From the NCBI GenBank assembly GCA_903847205.1, contig CAINDA010000006.1, forward strand, positions 53,443 through 117,442: 64,000 bases of DNA, given 5' to 3'. The notes beneath the pieces were generated by a model, which worked only from the letters and a program-made list of their open reading frames with translations, did not search any database and was not told where the DNA came from. A program made the position numbers and the translations under genes. Source of the DNA: an uncultured Bacteroidota bacterium. GTDB taxonomy: Bacteria > Bacteroidota > Bacteroidia > 2-12-FULL-35-15. Each line of letters begins with the position of its first letter. Positions within the stretch are counted from its first letter, which is position 1. Positions 52,118 to 62,900 of this stretch are shown piece after piece.

Positions 52118-55100
52118 TCAATACGCCAAATTAGGCCCCAGCCATCGCTCAGCTTCCTCAAGTGTCATTCCTTTCCGCTTTGCATAATCAATAACCTGAT
52201 CCTCTTTTATTTTGCCTATTCCGAAATAATGTGAATCGGGATGTGCAAAATATAAACCGCTTACAGCAGCTGTCGGGAACATGGCTAGACTTTCTGTTAA
52301 AACAATCCCGGTATTTTTTTCAGCCTCAAGCAATTTAAAAAGTGTAATTTTTTCAGTATGATCTGGCTGCGCCGGATAGCCCGGTGCCGGACGGATGCCG
52401 GCATATTCTTCCTTCAGTAAATTTTCATTACTCAATGTTTCTTCTTTTGCATATCCCCATAATTCCTTACGGACATATTTATGCATTACCTCTGCAAATG
52501 CTTCTGCAAGCCTGTCTGCAAGAGCTTTCAGCATAATGGCTGAATAATCATCATGATCTTTTTCGAAACGTGCAACATGCTCATCAATGCCGATGCCGGT
52601 TGTAAGAGCGAAAGCACCGATGTAATCACACCCCTCTCCAGCTCTCCCCACAGGGGAGAGGGTAGATTCTGCCATACATACATCTTTTATTGCTTTTATT
52701 ACAGAATCTATATCTACTATTACCTCGTCATTTGTGAATCGAATAACTTTATAACCCAATGATTCTAAAACAGAAGTCCTTAATTGATCTTGTTCTTTTA
52801 TTTGTTCATGATACTTTCCATCTATTTCTACAACAAGCTTTTTTTCTAAACAAACAAAATCAACAATATATTTATCTATTAAATGCTGTCTTCTGAATTT
52901 AAAACCAGTTTGTTTAGCTCTCAAAAATTTCCAAATAATTTTTTCAGCTTCTGTCGGGCTTGAACGATGCTCTTTGGCATTATCAATATTCGAATGCCAA
53001 TCAATTTTACTGGTGGTGTCTAATTCGGAACTCTTAAAGTACTCTCCCCTGCGGGGAGACATAGAGAGGGGTAAGGGTTTCACAAAATCCGCCAGAGCAA
53101 CATTATACTGCCCAGCAGGCTTTTTTGTCTGCTGGCGCAAGGTATGGAATACCACGTCCCCCTCTCCTGTGGAGAGGGCCGGGGAGAGGTATATGTCATC
53201 ACCTTTACTATTGGCCGGGTAAATTCCAACAACAGCGTTTGCTTTCAGCCATTTTTTATCAACAATTTGCTGCAGCATTTTCTGAGCATCAGCAAATAAT
53301 TTGCTTGCTTCTTCACCGCGGACAGGGTCTTTCAAGATTTTAGGGTAGGAACCTTTCATTTCCCATGAAATGAAAAACGGCGTCCAGTCAATGTATTCAA
53401 TAAGTTCAGCTAAAGGGTAATCATCAAATACCTTATTCCCGATAAATGCGGGTTTGATAATTTCAGTTTTATTCCAGTCAATCGGAAATTTATTTGCACG
53501 GGCCTCTTCAATCGAAATAAATTTATTCTGCGACTGAGCATTTTTATTCTGCTCGCGCACCCTGTCATAATCTTTATGAACATCATTCATAAATGCACCT
53601 CGCAACTCCTCTGAAATCAAGCTTCCTGCAACAGGCACCGATCTGCTGGCATCATTCACATGCACCACCGCACCTGAATAATGCGGTGCTACTTTCACTG
53701 CAGTATGAACTTTAGAAGTAGTAGCGCCGCCGATCAGCAGAGGAATTTTAAATCCTAAACGTTCCATCTCTTTGGCAACATGCACCATCTCATCCAGCGA
53801 AGGAGTAATCAATCCGCTTAAGCCGATGATATCAGCATTATGCGCCTTGGCTTCTGCTAAAATTTTATCGCATGAAACCATCACTCCCAAATCAATAATT
53901 TCATAATTATTACATGCCAGTACAACGCCGACAATATTTTTACCGATGTCATGCACATCACCTTTTACGGTAGCCATTAAAACTTTCCCGGCATTCTGTC
54001 TGCCAGAGCCCACAATACCTGCAAGTGCATTTGCCTTTTTTTCCTCTTCCAAAAATGGCTCAAGATAAGCAACAGCTTTTTTCATTACTCTTGCGCTTTT
54101 TACTACTTGAGGCAGAAACATTTTCCCGCTTCCGAATAAATCTCCAACCACATTCATTCCATCCATAAGCGGACCTTCGATAACAAATAGCGGTCTGCCT
54201 AATTTCAGTCTGGCCTCTTCGGTATCAATATCAATATATTCAACAATTCCTTTTACAAGTGCATGGCTTAAACGTGCTTCAACAGGTGCTTTCCGCCATG
54301 CCTCATCTTTTTCTGTTTTCTCATTTGATGTTCCTTTTAATGTTTCCGCATGTGCTACCAAACGCTCCGTTGCATCATCATTCCTGTCTAACAAAACATC
54401 TTCAACCAGTTCCAATAAATCTTTCGGTATATCATCATACACTTGCAGTTGGGCTGGATTCACTATCCCCATATCCATTCCGGCTTTTACAGCGTGAAAT
54501 AAAAATGCAGAATTAATTGCTTCACGAACCACCTCATTGCCGCGGAAAGAAAATGAAACATTGCTTACACCTCCGCTGACTTTTGCATAAGGTAAATTCT
54601 TTTTAATCCATTTCGTCGCTTCAAAAAAATCAACTGCATTTCTGCGATGCTCTTCCATACCTGTTGCAACAGGAAAAATATTCGGATCGAAAATAATATC
54701 CTGCGGAGGGAACCCGGCTTTCTCAACTAAAACTTTATATGCACGGGCGCAGATATCAATTCTTCGCTTCAAAGTATCCGCTTGCCCCTCCTCATCAAAT
54801 GCCATTATAATAACTGCAGCACCATACTGCTTTACTTTTTTCGCCTGCTCTATAAATTTTTCTTCACCTTCTTTTAAAGATATAGAATTCACAATAGATT
54901 TTCCCTGTACACACTTCAATCCTGCTTCAATAACACTCCATTTTGATGAGTCAATCATAATCGGCACGCGGGAAATATCAGGCTCTGCTGCTATCAGATT
55001 CAAAAATTTAACCATAGCAGCTTCTGAGTCAAGCATCCCTTCATCCATGTTCACATCAATCACCTGCGCTCCTCCTTCTACCTGTTCACGGGCAATAGAG

Positions 55101-56251
55101 AGTGCTTCGTCATAATTATTTTCTTTAATCAGGCGAAGGAATTTTTTTGAACCGGTAACATTCGTCCGCTCGCCGACATTCATAAAATTGCTCTCAGGAA
55201 AGAGCGTAACAGGCTCCAGACCGCTTAAATGCATTAAAGTATCAGCTTTCGGCTTTTTACGCGGTGAAGCATTAGCAGCTAATTCAGCGATACGCTTTAT
55301 GTGAGAAGGTGTTGTTCCGCAGCAGCCTCCTACAATATTTAAAAATCCCGCATGTAAAAAATCTTCTATCTGATGTCCCATTTCATGAGCATCCTGATCA
55401 TACTCGCCAAACTGGTTTGGCAATCCGGCATTTGGATACGCACTTACGTAAAACGGCGCTTTACCCGAAAGTTCTTCCAGATATGGACGCATATCTTTAG
55501 CACCCAGCGCGCAGTTCAGACCTACGCTTAATAAATCAACATGAGAAACCGAATTCAAAAATGCCTCTGTTGTCTGTCCAGAAAGGGTTCTGCCGCTTGC
55601 ATCCGTAATAGTTCCAGAAACCATTACAGGCATTTTTCTGTCAATTTGTTTGCAGTAATTCTGAATAGCAAATAATGCAGCTTTCGCATTGAGTGTATCA
55701 AAAATTGTTTCTATCAAAAGTAAATCTGCACCGCCGTCAATTAGCCCGCAAACCTGCTCTGTATAAGCAGTCACCATTTCATCAAATGTAACAGCACGGT
55801 AACCCGGATCATTTACATTGGGAGATAAGGAAAGTGTTCTGTTAGTAGGTCCGATTGCGCCGGCGACAAATTTCGGATGCTGGATTTCGGATTTCGAATT
55901 TTCTTGTTCAAATTCTTTAACAGCTTCTTTTGCAATTTTTGCCGATTCAAAATTCAGTTCATAAACCAAATCCTGCATATCATAATCAGCCATCGCAATT
56001 GTAGTACCGCTGAATGTATTGGTTTCAATGATATCAGCACCGGCTTTCAAATATTCTTTATGAATCGTTTTTATGATCTGAGGCTGTGTAATAGACAGCA
56101 GGTCATTATTCCCTTTCACATCTTTATGAAAATCTGCAAACCGTTTTCCCCGGTAATCTTTTTCTTCCAGATTATACTGTTGAATCATAGTGCCCATTGC
56201 CCCGTCAATTACCAAAACGCGTTTTTCTAATTCTTTTTTTATATCTGTCAT
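52118..56251 (-). CDS. metH: Cobalamin-dependent methionine synthase with internal DUF559 insertion
   Basis: A 1377-residue MetH; the usual length is ~1230. Domains in order: homocysteine binding (~1-325, zinc Cys in GLNCALG and [12 protein letters not shown]), pterin binding (~350-620, [14 protein letters not shown]), cap and B12 domain (~650-890, [17 protein letters not shown] with the cobalt His), and AdoMet activation domain (~930-1377, [15 protein letters not shown]). The activation domain carries ~150 extra residues (~1060-1208) encoding a complete DUF559 nuclease-like domain, plus ~12 extra residues at ~1020-1031. Both are in frame, so a single fused polypeptide is predicted. It lies in a SAM-riboswitch operon 51 bases after the methyltransferase gene. 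Confidence 0.92.
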   Translation of the reverse strand: MTDIKKELEKRVLVIDGAMGTMIQQYNLEEKDYRGKRFADFHKDVKGNNDLLSITQPQIIKTIHKEYLKAGADIIETNTFSGTTIAMADYDMQDLVYELNFESAKIAKEAVKEFEQENSKSEIQHPKFVAGAIGPTNRTLSLSPNVNDPGYRAVTFDEMVTAYTEQVCGLIDGGADLLLIETIFDTLNAKAALFAIQNYCKQIDRKMPVMVSGTITDASGRTLSGQTTEAFLNSVSHVDLLSVGLNCALGAKDMRPYLEELSGKAPFYVSAYPNAGLPNQFGEYDQDAHEMGHQIEDFLHAGFLNIVGGCCGTTPSHIKRIAELAANASPRKKPKADTLMHLSGLEPVTLFPESNFMNVGERTNVTGSKKFLRLIKENNYDEALSIAREQVEGGAQVIDVNMDEGMLDSEAAMVKFLNLIAAEPDISRVPIMIDSSKWSVIEAGLKCVQGKSIVNSISLKEGEEKFIEQAKKVKQYGAAVIIMAFDEEGQADTLKRRIDICARAYKVLVEKAGFPPQDIIFDPNIFPVATGMEEHRRNAVDFFEATKWIKKNLPYAKVSGGVSNVSFSFRGNEVVREAINSAFLFHAVKAGMDMGIVNPAQLQVYDDIPKDLLELVEDVLLDRNDDATERLVAHAETLKGTSNEKTEKDEAWRKAPVEARLSHALVKGIVEYIDIDTEEARLKLGRPLFVIEGPLMDGMNVVGDLFGSGKMFLPQVVKSARVMKKAVAYLEPFLEEEKKANALAGIVGSGRQNAGKVLMATVKGDVHDIGKNIVGVVLACNNYEIIDLGVMVSCDKILAEAKAHNADIIGLSGLITPSLDEMVHVAKEMERLGFKIPLLIGGATTSKVHTAVKVAPHYSGAVVHVNDASRSVPVAGSLISEELRGAFMNDVHKDYDRVREQNKNAQSQNKFISIEEARANKFPIDWNKTEIIKPAFIGNKVFDDYPLAELIEYIDWTPFFISWEMKGSYPKILKDPVRGEEASKLFADAQKMLQQIVDKKWLKANAVVGIYPANSKGDDIYLSPALSTGEGDVVFHTLRQQTKKPAGQYNVALADFVKPLPLSMSPRRGEYFKSSELDTTSKIDWHSNIDNAKEHRSSPTEAEKIIWKFLRAKQTGFKFRRQHLIDKYIVDFVCLEKKLVVEIDGKYHEQIKEQDQLRTSVLESLGYKVIRFTNDEVIVDIDSVIKAIKDVCMAESTLSPVGRAGEGCDYIGAFALTTGIGIDEHVARFEKDHDDYSAIMLKALADRLAEAFAEVMHKYVRKELWGYAKEETLSNENLLKEEYAGIRPAPGYPAQPDHTEKITLFKLLEAEKNTGIVLTESLAMFPTAAVSGLYFAHPDSHYFGIGKIKEDQVIDYAKRKGMTLEEAERWLGPNLAY
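52630..53072 (-). mobile_element. DUF559-bearing inverted-repeat element inserted in frame in metH
   Basis: The ends ACCCCTCTCC...CAGGGGAGAG (52630-) and its inverse (to 53072) form ~33-bp imperfect terminal inverted repeats, each with its own hairpin. Between them the metH frame encodes [56 protein letters not shown] and [12 protein letters not shown]. These are the DUF559 (Vsr-like) core with the putative catalytic E, D and E-x-D all present. There are no stop codons and no intein splice motifs. Target duplication could not be defined. Confidence 0.75.
53158..53190. repeat. Solo hairpin repeat of the DUF559/MITE family inside metH
   Basis: CCCCCTCTCC-TGT-GGAGAGGG with tail CCGGGGAGAGGT has the same head-arm-loop-arm layout as the ends of the elements at 52630-53072 and 26213-26393. 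It adds ~12 codons ([12 protein letters not shown]) between GDDI and VVFHTLRQQ of MetH without breaking the frame. Confidence 0.65.
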
Positions 56252-56302
56252 AAATTTAAATTTCTTCTGCTCTTCATTATGAATAAAGGATATGAGAGTT
56301 TG

Positions 56303-57061
56303 TTAGTTTAATTTTCCGTAATAAATTTTTGTATCGTACTCAATTGTTACTTTTCCATTTTCCTGAAAACGGTTAAATATTTTTTTTAAAACTGACATCA
56401 TAAAATTAAAATCTTTATGTTCTTCTGCAGGCATGTATGACGAAGAAAGTATCCTGCCTTTCAAACCTTCTAAGTCAAAATACTGATAATTATCAAATGA
56501 TTCTTTTTCATAATTTTCCCAGCCGAAAAAATCATTAAATATTTTTTCATCAATGTTTTTGTGATTGACCTCCAAATAATCAACGGCAAACATTTTTATA
56601 AAATCTTCATAAGAACGCAAAAACTGTGTGCTGTTGGTTCTTCTGTCATTCCACATCAACACAACGGTGCCGCCTGGTTTTAAAATACGTTTGAATTCAG
56701 CTTTGCTTTTCTCTTTATTAAACCAATGAAATGCCTGCCCCGAAACAATTAAATCAATGCTGTTGTTTTGCAGCGTTGTATTTTCTGCCGTGCCTGTAAT
56801 ACTTTTGAAATTTTCAAAACCGCCTAATAATTTTTCCGCAGCAGAACGCATTTCAGTATTCGGTTCAACTGCAAAAACTGTATTGCCGTTTTTCAAAAAC
56901 ATTTCAGTTGAAATTCCGGTCCCTGAACCGATATCAGCAATTATACTTTCAGCTGTCAGCATTCCTTTCAAATTCAAAAATGCAGGTACTTTATCTGGAT
57001 AATCAGGCCGGTATTTGACATAATTATCAACTCTGCTGCTGAACCGATTTAATGAATCCAT
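56303..57061 (-). CDS. Class I SAM-dependent methyltransferase, riboswitch controlled
   Basis: A 252-residue protein with motif I IIADIGSGTGISTEMFLKNG (~40-58), the acidic motif FAVEPNTEM, and IDLIVSGQAFHWFNKEKSKAEFKRILKPGGTVVLMWN. This is the FHW type related to Tam/UbiE-like proteins. The substrate is unknown. It is the first gene after the SAM riboswitch and lies 51 bases before metH, so SAM level is predicted to set its expression; a link to methionine or SAM metabolism is inference. Confidence 0.85.
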   Translation of the reverse strand: MDSLNRFSSRVDNYVKYRPDYPDKVPAFLNLKGMLTAESIIADIGSGTGISTEMFLKNGNTVFAVEPNTEMRSAAEKLLGGFENFKSITGTAENTTLQNNSIDLIVSGQAFHWFNKEKSKAEFKRILKPGGTVVLMWNDRRTNSTQFLRSYEDFIKMFAVDYLEVNHKNIDEKIFNDFFGWENYEKESFDNYQYFDLEGLKGRILSSSYMPAEEHKDFNFMMSVLKKIFNRFQENGKVTIEYDTKIYYGKLN

Positions 57062-57120
57062 ATTTAAAAGCTTCTTCTTTTTTAATTTTCCTCCTAAATA
57101 AAAAAGAAAAGATCATATAT

Positions 57121-57160
57121 AAAAAAATCTCCCCTGACTTTTTACAGTCAGAGGAGATAG
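57121..57160 (-). terminator. SAM-riboswitch attenuator terminator
   Basis: On the minus strand, ATCTCCTCTGACT and AGTCAGGGGAGAT form a 13-bp stem (one G-U type mismatch) over a six-base loop, followed by TTTTTTT. Its 5' arm can instead pair with bases just after the aptamer, so it is the ligand-controlled switch. Confidence 0.85.
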
Positions 57161-57196
57161 ATTATTTTGATTTGTTTTTTCAAAAAATTTACTCTG

Positions 57197-57300
57197 ACTT
57201 ATCTGTTCCCGCAAAATGCGGAACAGGATTTAGCACCTTTCCAATTAAGGAAGGTTGCTAAGGCTTCACAGGGCAAGTCCCTCCGCCTTTCTTGATAAGT
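57197..57300 (-). promoter_or_regulatory. SAM-I (S-box) riboswitch aptamer
   Basis: On the minus strand the P1 arms are ACTTATC (57300-57294) and GATAAGT (57203-57197). The S-box core is present in order: GGAGGGACTTGCCC, GTGAAGCC, TTAGCAACC and GGTGCTAAATCC, then a P4 hairpin (TGTTCC/GGAACA). The bases after P1, AGTCAGAG, are the exact complement of CTCTGACT in the terminator. Without SAM this antiterminator forms; with SAM, P1 forms and the terminator folds, switching off the methyltransferase-metH operon. Confidence 0.93.
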
Positions 57301-57413
57301 TACTAAAACATTAATTTTAGAATTCTGCTTTCGCAGAAGAATTAAAGAACGCAATACAAAAATAAGAAATTAATAGAACAGCAGGAAATGGAATTTAATT
57401 TCCGAATTATATT

Positions 57414-59888
57414 CTATTTATTCATCACAACAATTTTCTTATTAATTAGGTTGTCTCCAATTTTAATTTGAATATTGTAAATGCCTGATGTTAGTGAGCT
57501 GATGTCAACATCTTTCTGCAAACTGTTAGAAGCAAATTGTCCTTCAAGAGCTGTCTGACCATTTACATTTAAAATTTTGTAAATAACATTTACATTGCCT
57601 CCAGCGGATTTCAAACCGATGGTAACTTTATTTTCAGCAGGATTAGGATAAACATTTACAATAGTGATGTTGTCTTGAACTGAAGTAATACCAGCCGGTC
57701 CTGAATCAAGGAGGCAGATTTCAAAACCAGGAGTTGAAGGAAGCGAGCTTCCGTAGCTATAAACCCTTATGTAATAAGTATTACCAATAACTAATCCAGA
57801 TGCATCAATTTGTTCTGTCCCTCCTGTAGTGGTATTATCAGCGCAGTCAATGCTTGGCCCATTACAAGTATTAGATAATAAAATTATTGCATCAAAAGAT
57901 GCTCCTCCTTTAACAGTAATAGATTGGGTTGCAGCTGTGGCAATAAATTTATACCAAACATCAAAAGCTGCAGAACTATGAAAACCATTGCAAGTATCCG
58001 CAGGAATTGATTGAGTAGATCCCGCAACGGTTCCTGCAATAGGGGTACAAGTCGCATGTGCTGTCAAAGTTATTGCATGAGCACAATTGTCGTTAGGAGC
58101 AGGCGGAGGAGGAAAAGCTACACAAATAGTAAAATCAGAAGTCGCAGGCTGAACACTTCCGTAAGCATATACCCTTATATAATATGTATTGCCAATGTGC
58201 AGTCCGCTTGCATAAATTGTTTCAATACCTCCAGATCCTGTATTATCAGCGCAATTTAAAGGAGCGCCGTTACAGCTGTCCTTTAAAACAACTATGGCAT
58301 CAAAAGATAAAGATCCCTGAACCGTAATAATACTGATGGTATCAGCTGCAACAAATTTATACCATACATCGCGTGCACTTGCACTTGGTGAGAAACCACA
58401 GCTGTCAGGGGGAGCCGACTGAGTTGCGCCAAGCACGGTACCTGATGTAAAATTGCAGACAGAATCGGTAGTTAAGGTTATCGCATGGAAACAATTGTCG
58501 TTTGCAGGCGGAGGCGGAGGACGAGAAATACAGATATCAAATTCAGGAGTTGAAGGTATTGAACTTCCATAACTATAAACTCTGACATAATATGTATGAC
58601 CGGCGGTTAAACCTGCAGTATAAATTACTTCAGTGCCGCCAGATGCACTATGGTCAGAGCAATCAATAGGAAATCCTCCGCAGCTGTCTCTTAATGTAAC
58701 AACAGCATCAAATGAATCGGAACCTTTAACTGTAATATTCTGTCCGCCTGCAGCTGCAACAAATTTATACCAAACATCATAAGCAGTAGCACTTGTAAAA
58801 CTGCTGCAAGAGTCTGGAGGCAATGACTGTGTTGCTCCATCCACAGACCCATGAGTGTAATTGCAAAGAGAATCAACAGCAAGAAGTATCGCAGTAGAAC
58901 AATTATCATTTGGTTCAGGAGGCGGAGGAAGCGAAACACAAATATCAAAATCAGGTGTTGAAGGTATTGCACTTCCATAGCTGTAAACTCTTATGTAATA
59001 GGTATGGCCTATTATTAAATTTGTATCTCTGATTGTTTCAATTCCACCGGAGGTGGTATTGTCAGAACAGTCAATCACATGGCCGCTGCAACTGTCCCTC
59101 AATGTTACTACAGCGTCGAATGATAAAGCACCCTGAACTTTTATAACATTATTTACAGCTGTGGCGGTAAATTTATACCATACATCAAAAGCTGTTGAAC
59201 TAGCAAAGCCGTTACAGGTATCAGGTATTGCTGACTGTGTTGCTCCAGCAACAGTGCCGGAGACAGAAGTACACAAAGAGTCTACTGTCAGATTTATTGC
59301 ATTCGTGCAATCATCATTTACAGGAGGGGGGGCTGGAAGAGATACACAAATGTCAAAGGTTAAAGTTGAAGGCAATACGCTTCCATAATGATAAATCCTG
59401 ATGTAATAAACATGGCCAGGAGTTAACCCTGAAGTATTAATCATTTCAGTACCTCCGGCAGTTGTATTATCAGAGCAGTCAACGGTAGTTCCTCCGCAGC
59501 CGTCCAATAAAACAACCACTGCATCAAAAGAAGCAGATCCTTTAACAGTAATAATCTGACCATTCGCACCAGCAGTAAATTTATACCAAACATCAAAAGC
59601 AGCTGGGCTGCCAAAACCATTGCAGGTATCCGGCGCTATTGACTGAGTTGCATCAGCGACAGTTCCAGAGGTAAAACTGCATGCGGGGTTTACAACAAGA
59701 TTAATTGCATTCGCACAATCATCATTCGCAGGTGCTGCGGGAGGAGGAGCTGGCGCTAACAGCGATGCAATCTTAAATTTTATTGCAGAAAAACCAGCGG
59801 CTTCAGCGCGGATTAAACTAGTTGTTTGAAGCAGGCAAAGAGCTGCACCCGCTGTGATTAATGCTATTTTAATTGAATATTTCATCAT
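57414..59888 (-). CDS. T9SS-secreted protein of five PPC-like repeats
   Basis: An 824-residue protein with signal peptide. Five repeats of about 130-140 residues each begin 'P.NDNC..AI.L..' and contain 'DVWYKFVA', 'ITVKGS.SFDAVV.L.DSC', 'GG.E.I...GL..GHTYYIRVYSYGS..PSTP.FDICV'. These match bacterial pre-peptidase C-terminal-like (PPC) beta-sandwich domains. A T9SS sorting domain closes the chain (VYPNPAENKVTIGLKSAGG... LTSGIYNIQIKIG). Repeats share DNA-level similarity with those of the next gene. Probably a surface protein. Confidence 0.85.
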   Translation of the reverse strand: MMKYSIKIALITAGAALCLLQTTSLIRAEAAGFSAIKFKIASLLAPAPPPAAPANDDCANAINLVVNPACSFTSGTVADATQSIAPDTCNGFGSPAAFDVWYKFTAGANGQIITVKGSASFDAVVVLLDGCGGTTVDCSDNTTAGGTEMINTSGLTPGHVYYIRIYHYGSVLPSTLTFDICVSLPAPPPVNDDCTNAINLTVDSLCTSVSGTVAGATQSAIPDTCNGFASSTAFDVWYKFTATAVNNVIKVQGALSFDAVVTLRDSCSGHVIDCSDNTTSGGIETIRDTNLIIGHTYYIRVYSYGSAIPSTPDFDICVSLPPPPEPNDNCSTAILLAVDSLCNYTHGSVDGATQSLPPDSCSSFTSATAYDVWYKFVAAAGGQNITVKGSDSFDAVVTLRDSCGGFPIDCSDHSASGGTEVIYTAGLTAGHTYYVRVYSYGSSIPSTPEFDICISRPPPPPANDNCFHAITLTTDSVCNFTSGTVLGATQSAPPDSCGFSPSASARDVWYKFVAADTISIITVQGSLSFDAIVVLKDSCNGAPLNCADNTGSGGIETIYASGLHIGNTYYIRVYAYGSVQPATSDFTICVAFPPPPAPNDNCAHAITLTAHATCTPIAGTVAGSTQSIPADTCNGFHSSAAFDVWYKFIATAATQSITVKGGASFDAIILLSNTCNGPSIDCADNTTTGGTEQIDASGLVIGNTYYIRVYSYGSSLPSTPGFEICLLDSGPAGITSVQDNITIVNVYPNPAENKVTIGLKSAGGNVNVIYKILNVNGQTALEGQFASNSLQKDVDISSLTSGIYNIQIKIGDNLINKKIVVMNK

Positions 59889-59936
59889 TTTAAATTATTT
59901 AAATTTCTATACATTCTATGCTTCCAACTAAAATAA

Positions 59937-59972
59937 AAATCCGATAATTCAGCTGGCAAATTATCGGATTTT
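59937..59972 (-). terminator. Terminator of the giant repeat protein
   Basis: AAAATCCGATAATT and AATTATCGGATTTT pair over a nine-base loop, with a TTTTTATTTT run after the hairpin on the minus strand, directly after the 59977 stop. Confidence 0.85.
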
Positions 59973-59976
59973 AAAT

Positions 59977-62900
59977 TTAGTTAATTACAATTCTTTTGAT
60001 AATCCTGTTTTTCCCTGAATTTAATACAATAGAGTAAATGCCTTTGGCTGCTGTGATGTTTTCTATTGTGAGCGAAATCTCTCCGTTTACTGGTATCACA
60101 GAATTCGAATAAATTTCCTGCCCGTAAATATTAAAAATATTAATAATCACTTTTCCATCTGCAAATACTTTTCCTGATTTAATGTTAAAAGAACCTGAAG
60201 ATGGATTTGGATAAATAGAAACAGCTCCGGCTAAATCAATTTCAGTAATTCCAAGAAATGAGCAGGAAACAAATACAGGCTGGGAAATAGAAACGCAGCT
60301 GTTAGTTATGTCAGTAACATATACCGAATAAAATCCATCCTGTGTAGCAGTATAAAACTGCGTTGTTGCACCGGAAATAGGCGATCCTGACACATACCAT
60401 TGGTAAGTAACGTTAGTTATTGGATTTGAAGCAAGTGCACAACCTACATTCTGTATAACTGGCACTGCAGGACAGGAAATACCTGACTGAGTGATAGTAT
60501 GAATCTGACCGCCAGCAGTGATAGTACCCGTTCTTGATGCGGTATTTGTATTAGTAGTTACAGAATAATTTACAACTCCGTTACCGGAACCTGTACTGCC
60601 AGAGGTTATTGTTATCCAGCTGTTATTAGATGAAGAGGTCCAGCTGCAGCCACTGATTGCAGTCACATTCAAAGAACCTGTACCGGCTGTTGAAGTGAAA
60701 GCCTGAGTTACAGGCGCAATGGTGTAAGTACACGATGAAGTACCATTCTGCACTACAGTATGGGTCTGCCCGCCTACCGTAATTGAACCTAACCTTTGAG
60801 TGGTATTAGAGTTGGCACTTACGGAATAATTTACAGTTCCATTTCCAGATCCTGTGCTGCCTGATGTAATTGTTATCCAGCTGTCAGTAGTTGCTGAAGT
60901 CCAAGCGCATCCACTGGCCGCAGTAACTGTAATCACACCATTTCCTGCAAGGGCTGTGAATGATAAGGCTGTTGGAGAAATAGTATAAGAACAAACTATA
61001 CCGCTTTGAGTTACAGTATGAGTCTGACCTGCAATTGTGATTGTACCGGTTAACTGCGTAGACCCGGTATTAGCTGCAACGGTATAATTTACCGTACCAT
61101 TACCTGTTCCGGAAGCGCCGGATGAAATTGTGATCCATGGATTATTTGATACAGCTGTCCAAGCACAGCCTGAGCCAGCTGTTACAGTAACAACACCCGG
61201 ACCTCCTGTTGAATTAAAAGATAAGGCCGCCGGAGAAATGGTATAAGCACAAGGCACTATACCACTTTGAGTAACAGTAAATACCTGCCCTGCAATTGTG
61301 ATAGTACCTACTCTTTGAGCAGTGTTAGAATTGGCAGTAACAGAAAAAGATACAGTTCCGTTTCCTGAGCCTGAACTTCCTGATGTTACCGTTATCCAGC
61401 TGTCATTTGCAGACGCGGTCCATGTACATCCCGCAGCAGCGGTTACAGTAACTGTCCCTGTGCCGGCAGCTGAAGTGAATGTTTGTGTAGTTGGTGCAAT
61501 AGTAAAAGTACATGTTGTTACACCGCTTTGTGCAATTGTAAAGGTTTGGCCGTTAACAGTTATTGTGCCTGTTCTTTGAGCAGTAACTGTATTGGCAGAA
61601 ACAGAGAATGAAACTGTACCATTACCAGTACCTGAACTTCCAGAAGTAATAGTTATCCATGGACTGCTAGATACAGCTGTCCAGTTACAAGTGCCGGCAG
61701 TAGTCACAGCAATTGTACCTGTACCAACAGCTGCAGTAAACGACTGACTTGCCGGGGCAATTGAATAAACACATGCCGCTGCCACATGGGTCACGCAGAT
61801 TTGAAAATTACCGCTTCCAGAACCTGTTCCGAAATTGTAAACTCTAATATAATATGTTGAACCGACTGTTAAGCCGGTAAGGTTAGCGGTTTCTAATCCT
61901 GCATCTCCGCTTCCATCGGAACAATTAATATTAGTTCCTGAGCATGCAGAGCTTGATCTCACATCAATGACTGCATCAAAACCCGCTGCACTTTGAACTT
62001 TTACTGTATGAGTCGTCGCAACTGCAGTAAATGAATACCATACGTCATCGTCGCCAGTGCCTGGGCATGTCCCAGGAATTGACTGTGTAGCACCTGTTGT
62101 AGTTCCTGATGTGTAACTGCATGTAAGGGCAGATGTTAATGGAATAGCATTTGAACAAAGGTCATTAGCTGGAGCAGAAGGTACTGAATGAGTAACACAA
62201 ATCTGGAAATTGCCGCTTCCTGAACCGGCACCAAAGTGATACACTCTAATCAAGTAGGTAGAACCAATTGTTAAACCAGTTAGGGTGGCTGTTTCTAAAC
62301 CTCCATCACCGGAAGCATCGGTACAGGAAATATTTGTTCCGGTGCATGATGAATTTGATCTGACATCAATTACAGCATCAAAACCAACTGCCCCTTGAAC
62401 TTTTACAATGTGACTGGCTGCAACGGCTACAAAAGAATACCAAACATCGTCATCGCCGGTACCTGTACAAGTACCCGGGATTGACTGCGTGGCTCCTGTT
62501 GTAGAACCAGCTGTATAATTGCAGGTAAGAGAAGATGTTAAAGAAATAACATTCGCGCATAAATCATTTGGAGGAGAAGGAGGTGCTGTATGTGTAACGC
62601 AAATCTGAAAATTACCGCTTCCTGAGCCGGTTCCATAATTATAAACTCTGATAAGATAAGTTGTACCAATAGTTAAACCCGTAAGATTAGCTGTTTCCAA
62701 CCCTCCGTCTCCAGAAGCATCGGTACATGAAATATTTGTTCCTGTACATGAAGAATTTGATCTGATGTCAATAACAGGATCGAAACCTGTTGTTCCCTGT
62801 ACTTTCACAACATGACTCGTGGCAACTGCAGTAAATGAATACCAAACATCATCATCACCATTACCAGTACAGGTACCAGCTATAGATTGTGTAGCACCGG

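Noticed and set aside
52630..53072. Intein in MetH
   Set aside because: There is no N-terminal Cys/Ser block A, no C-terminal His-Asn, and no Hint-domain motifs. The insert ends with translated repeat sequence rather than a splice junction.
58011..58259. Arg-rich plus-strand ORF inside the PPC-repeat gene
   Set aside because: It is antisense to repeat-coding DNA; its composition follows from the complementary repeat.
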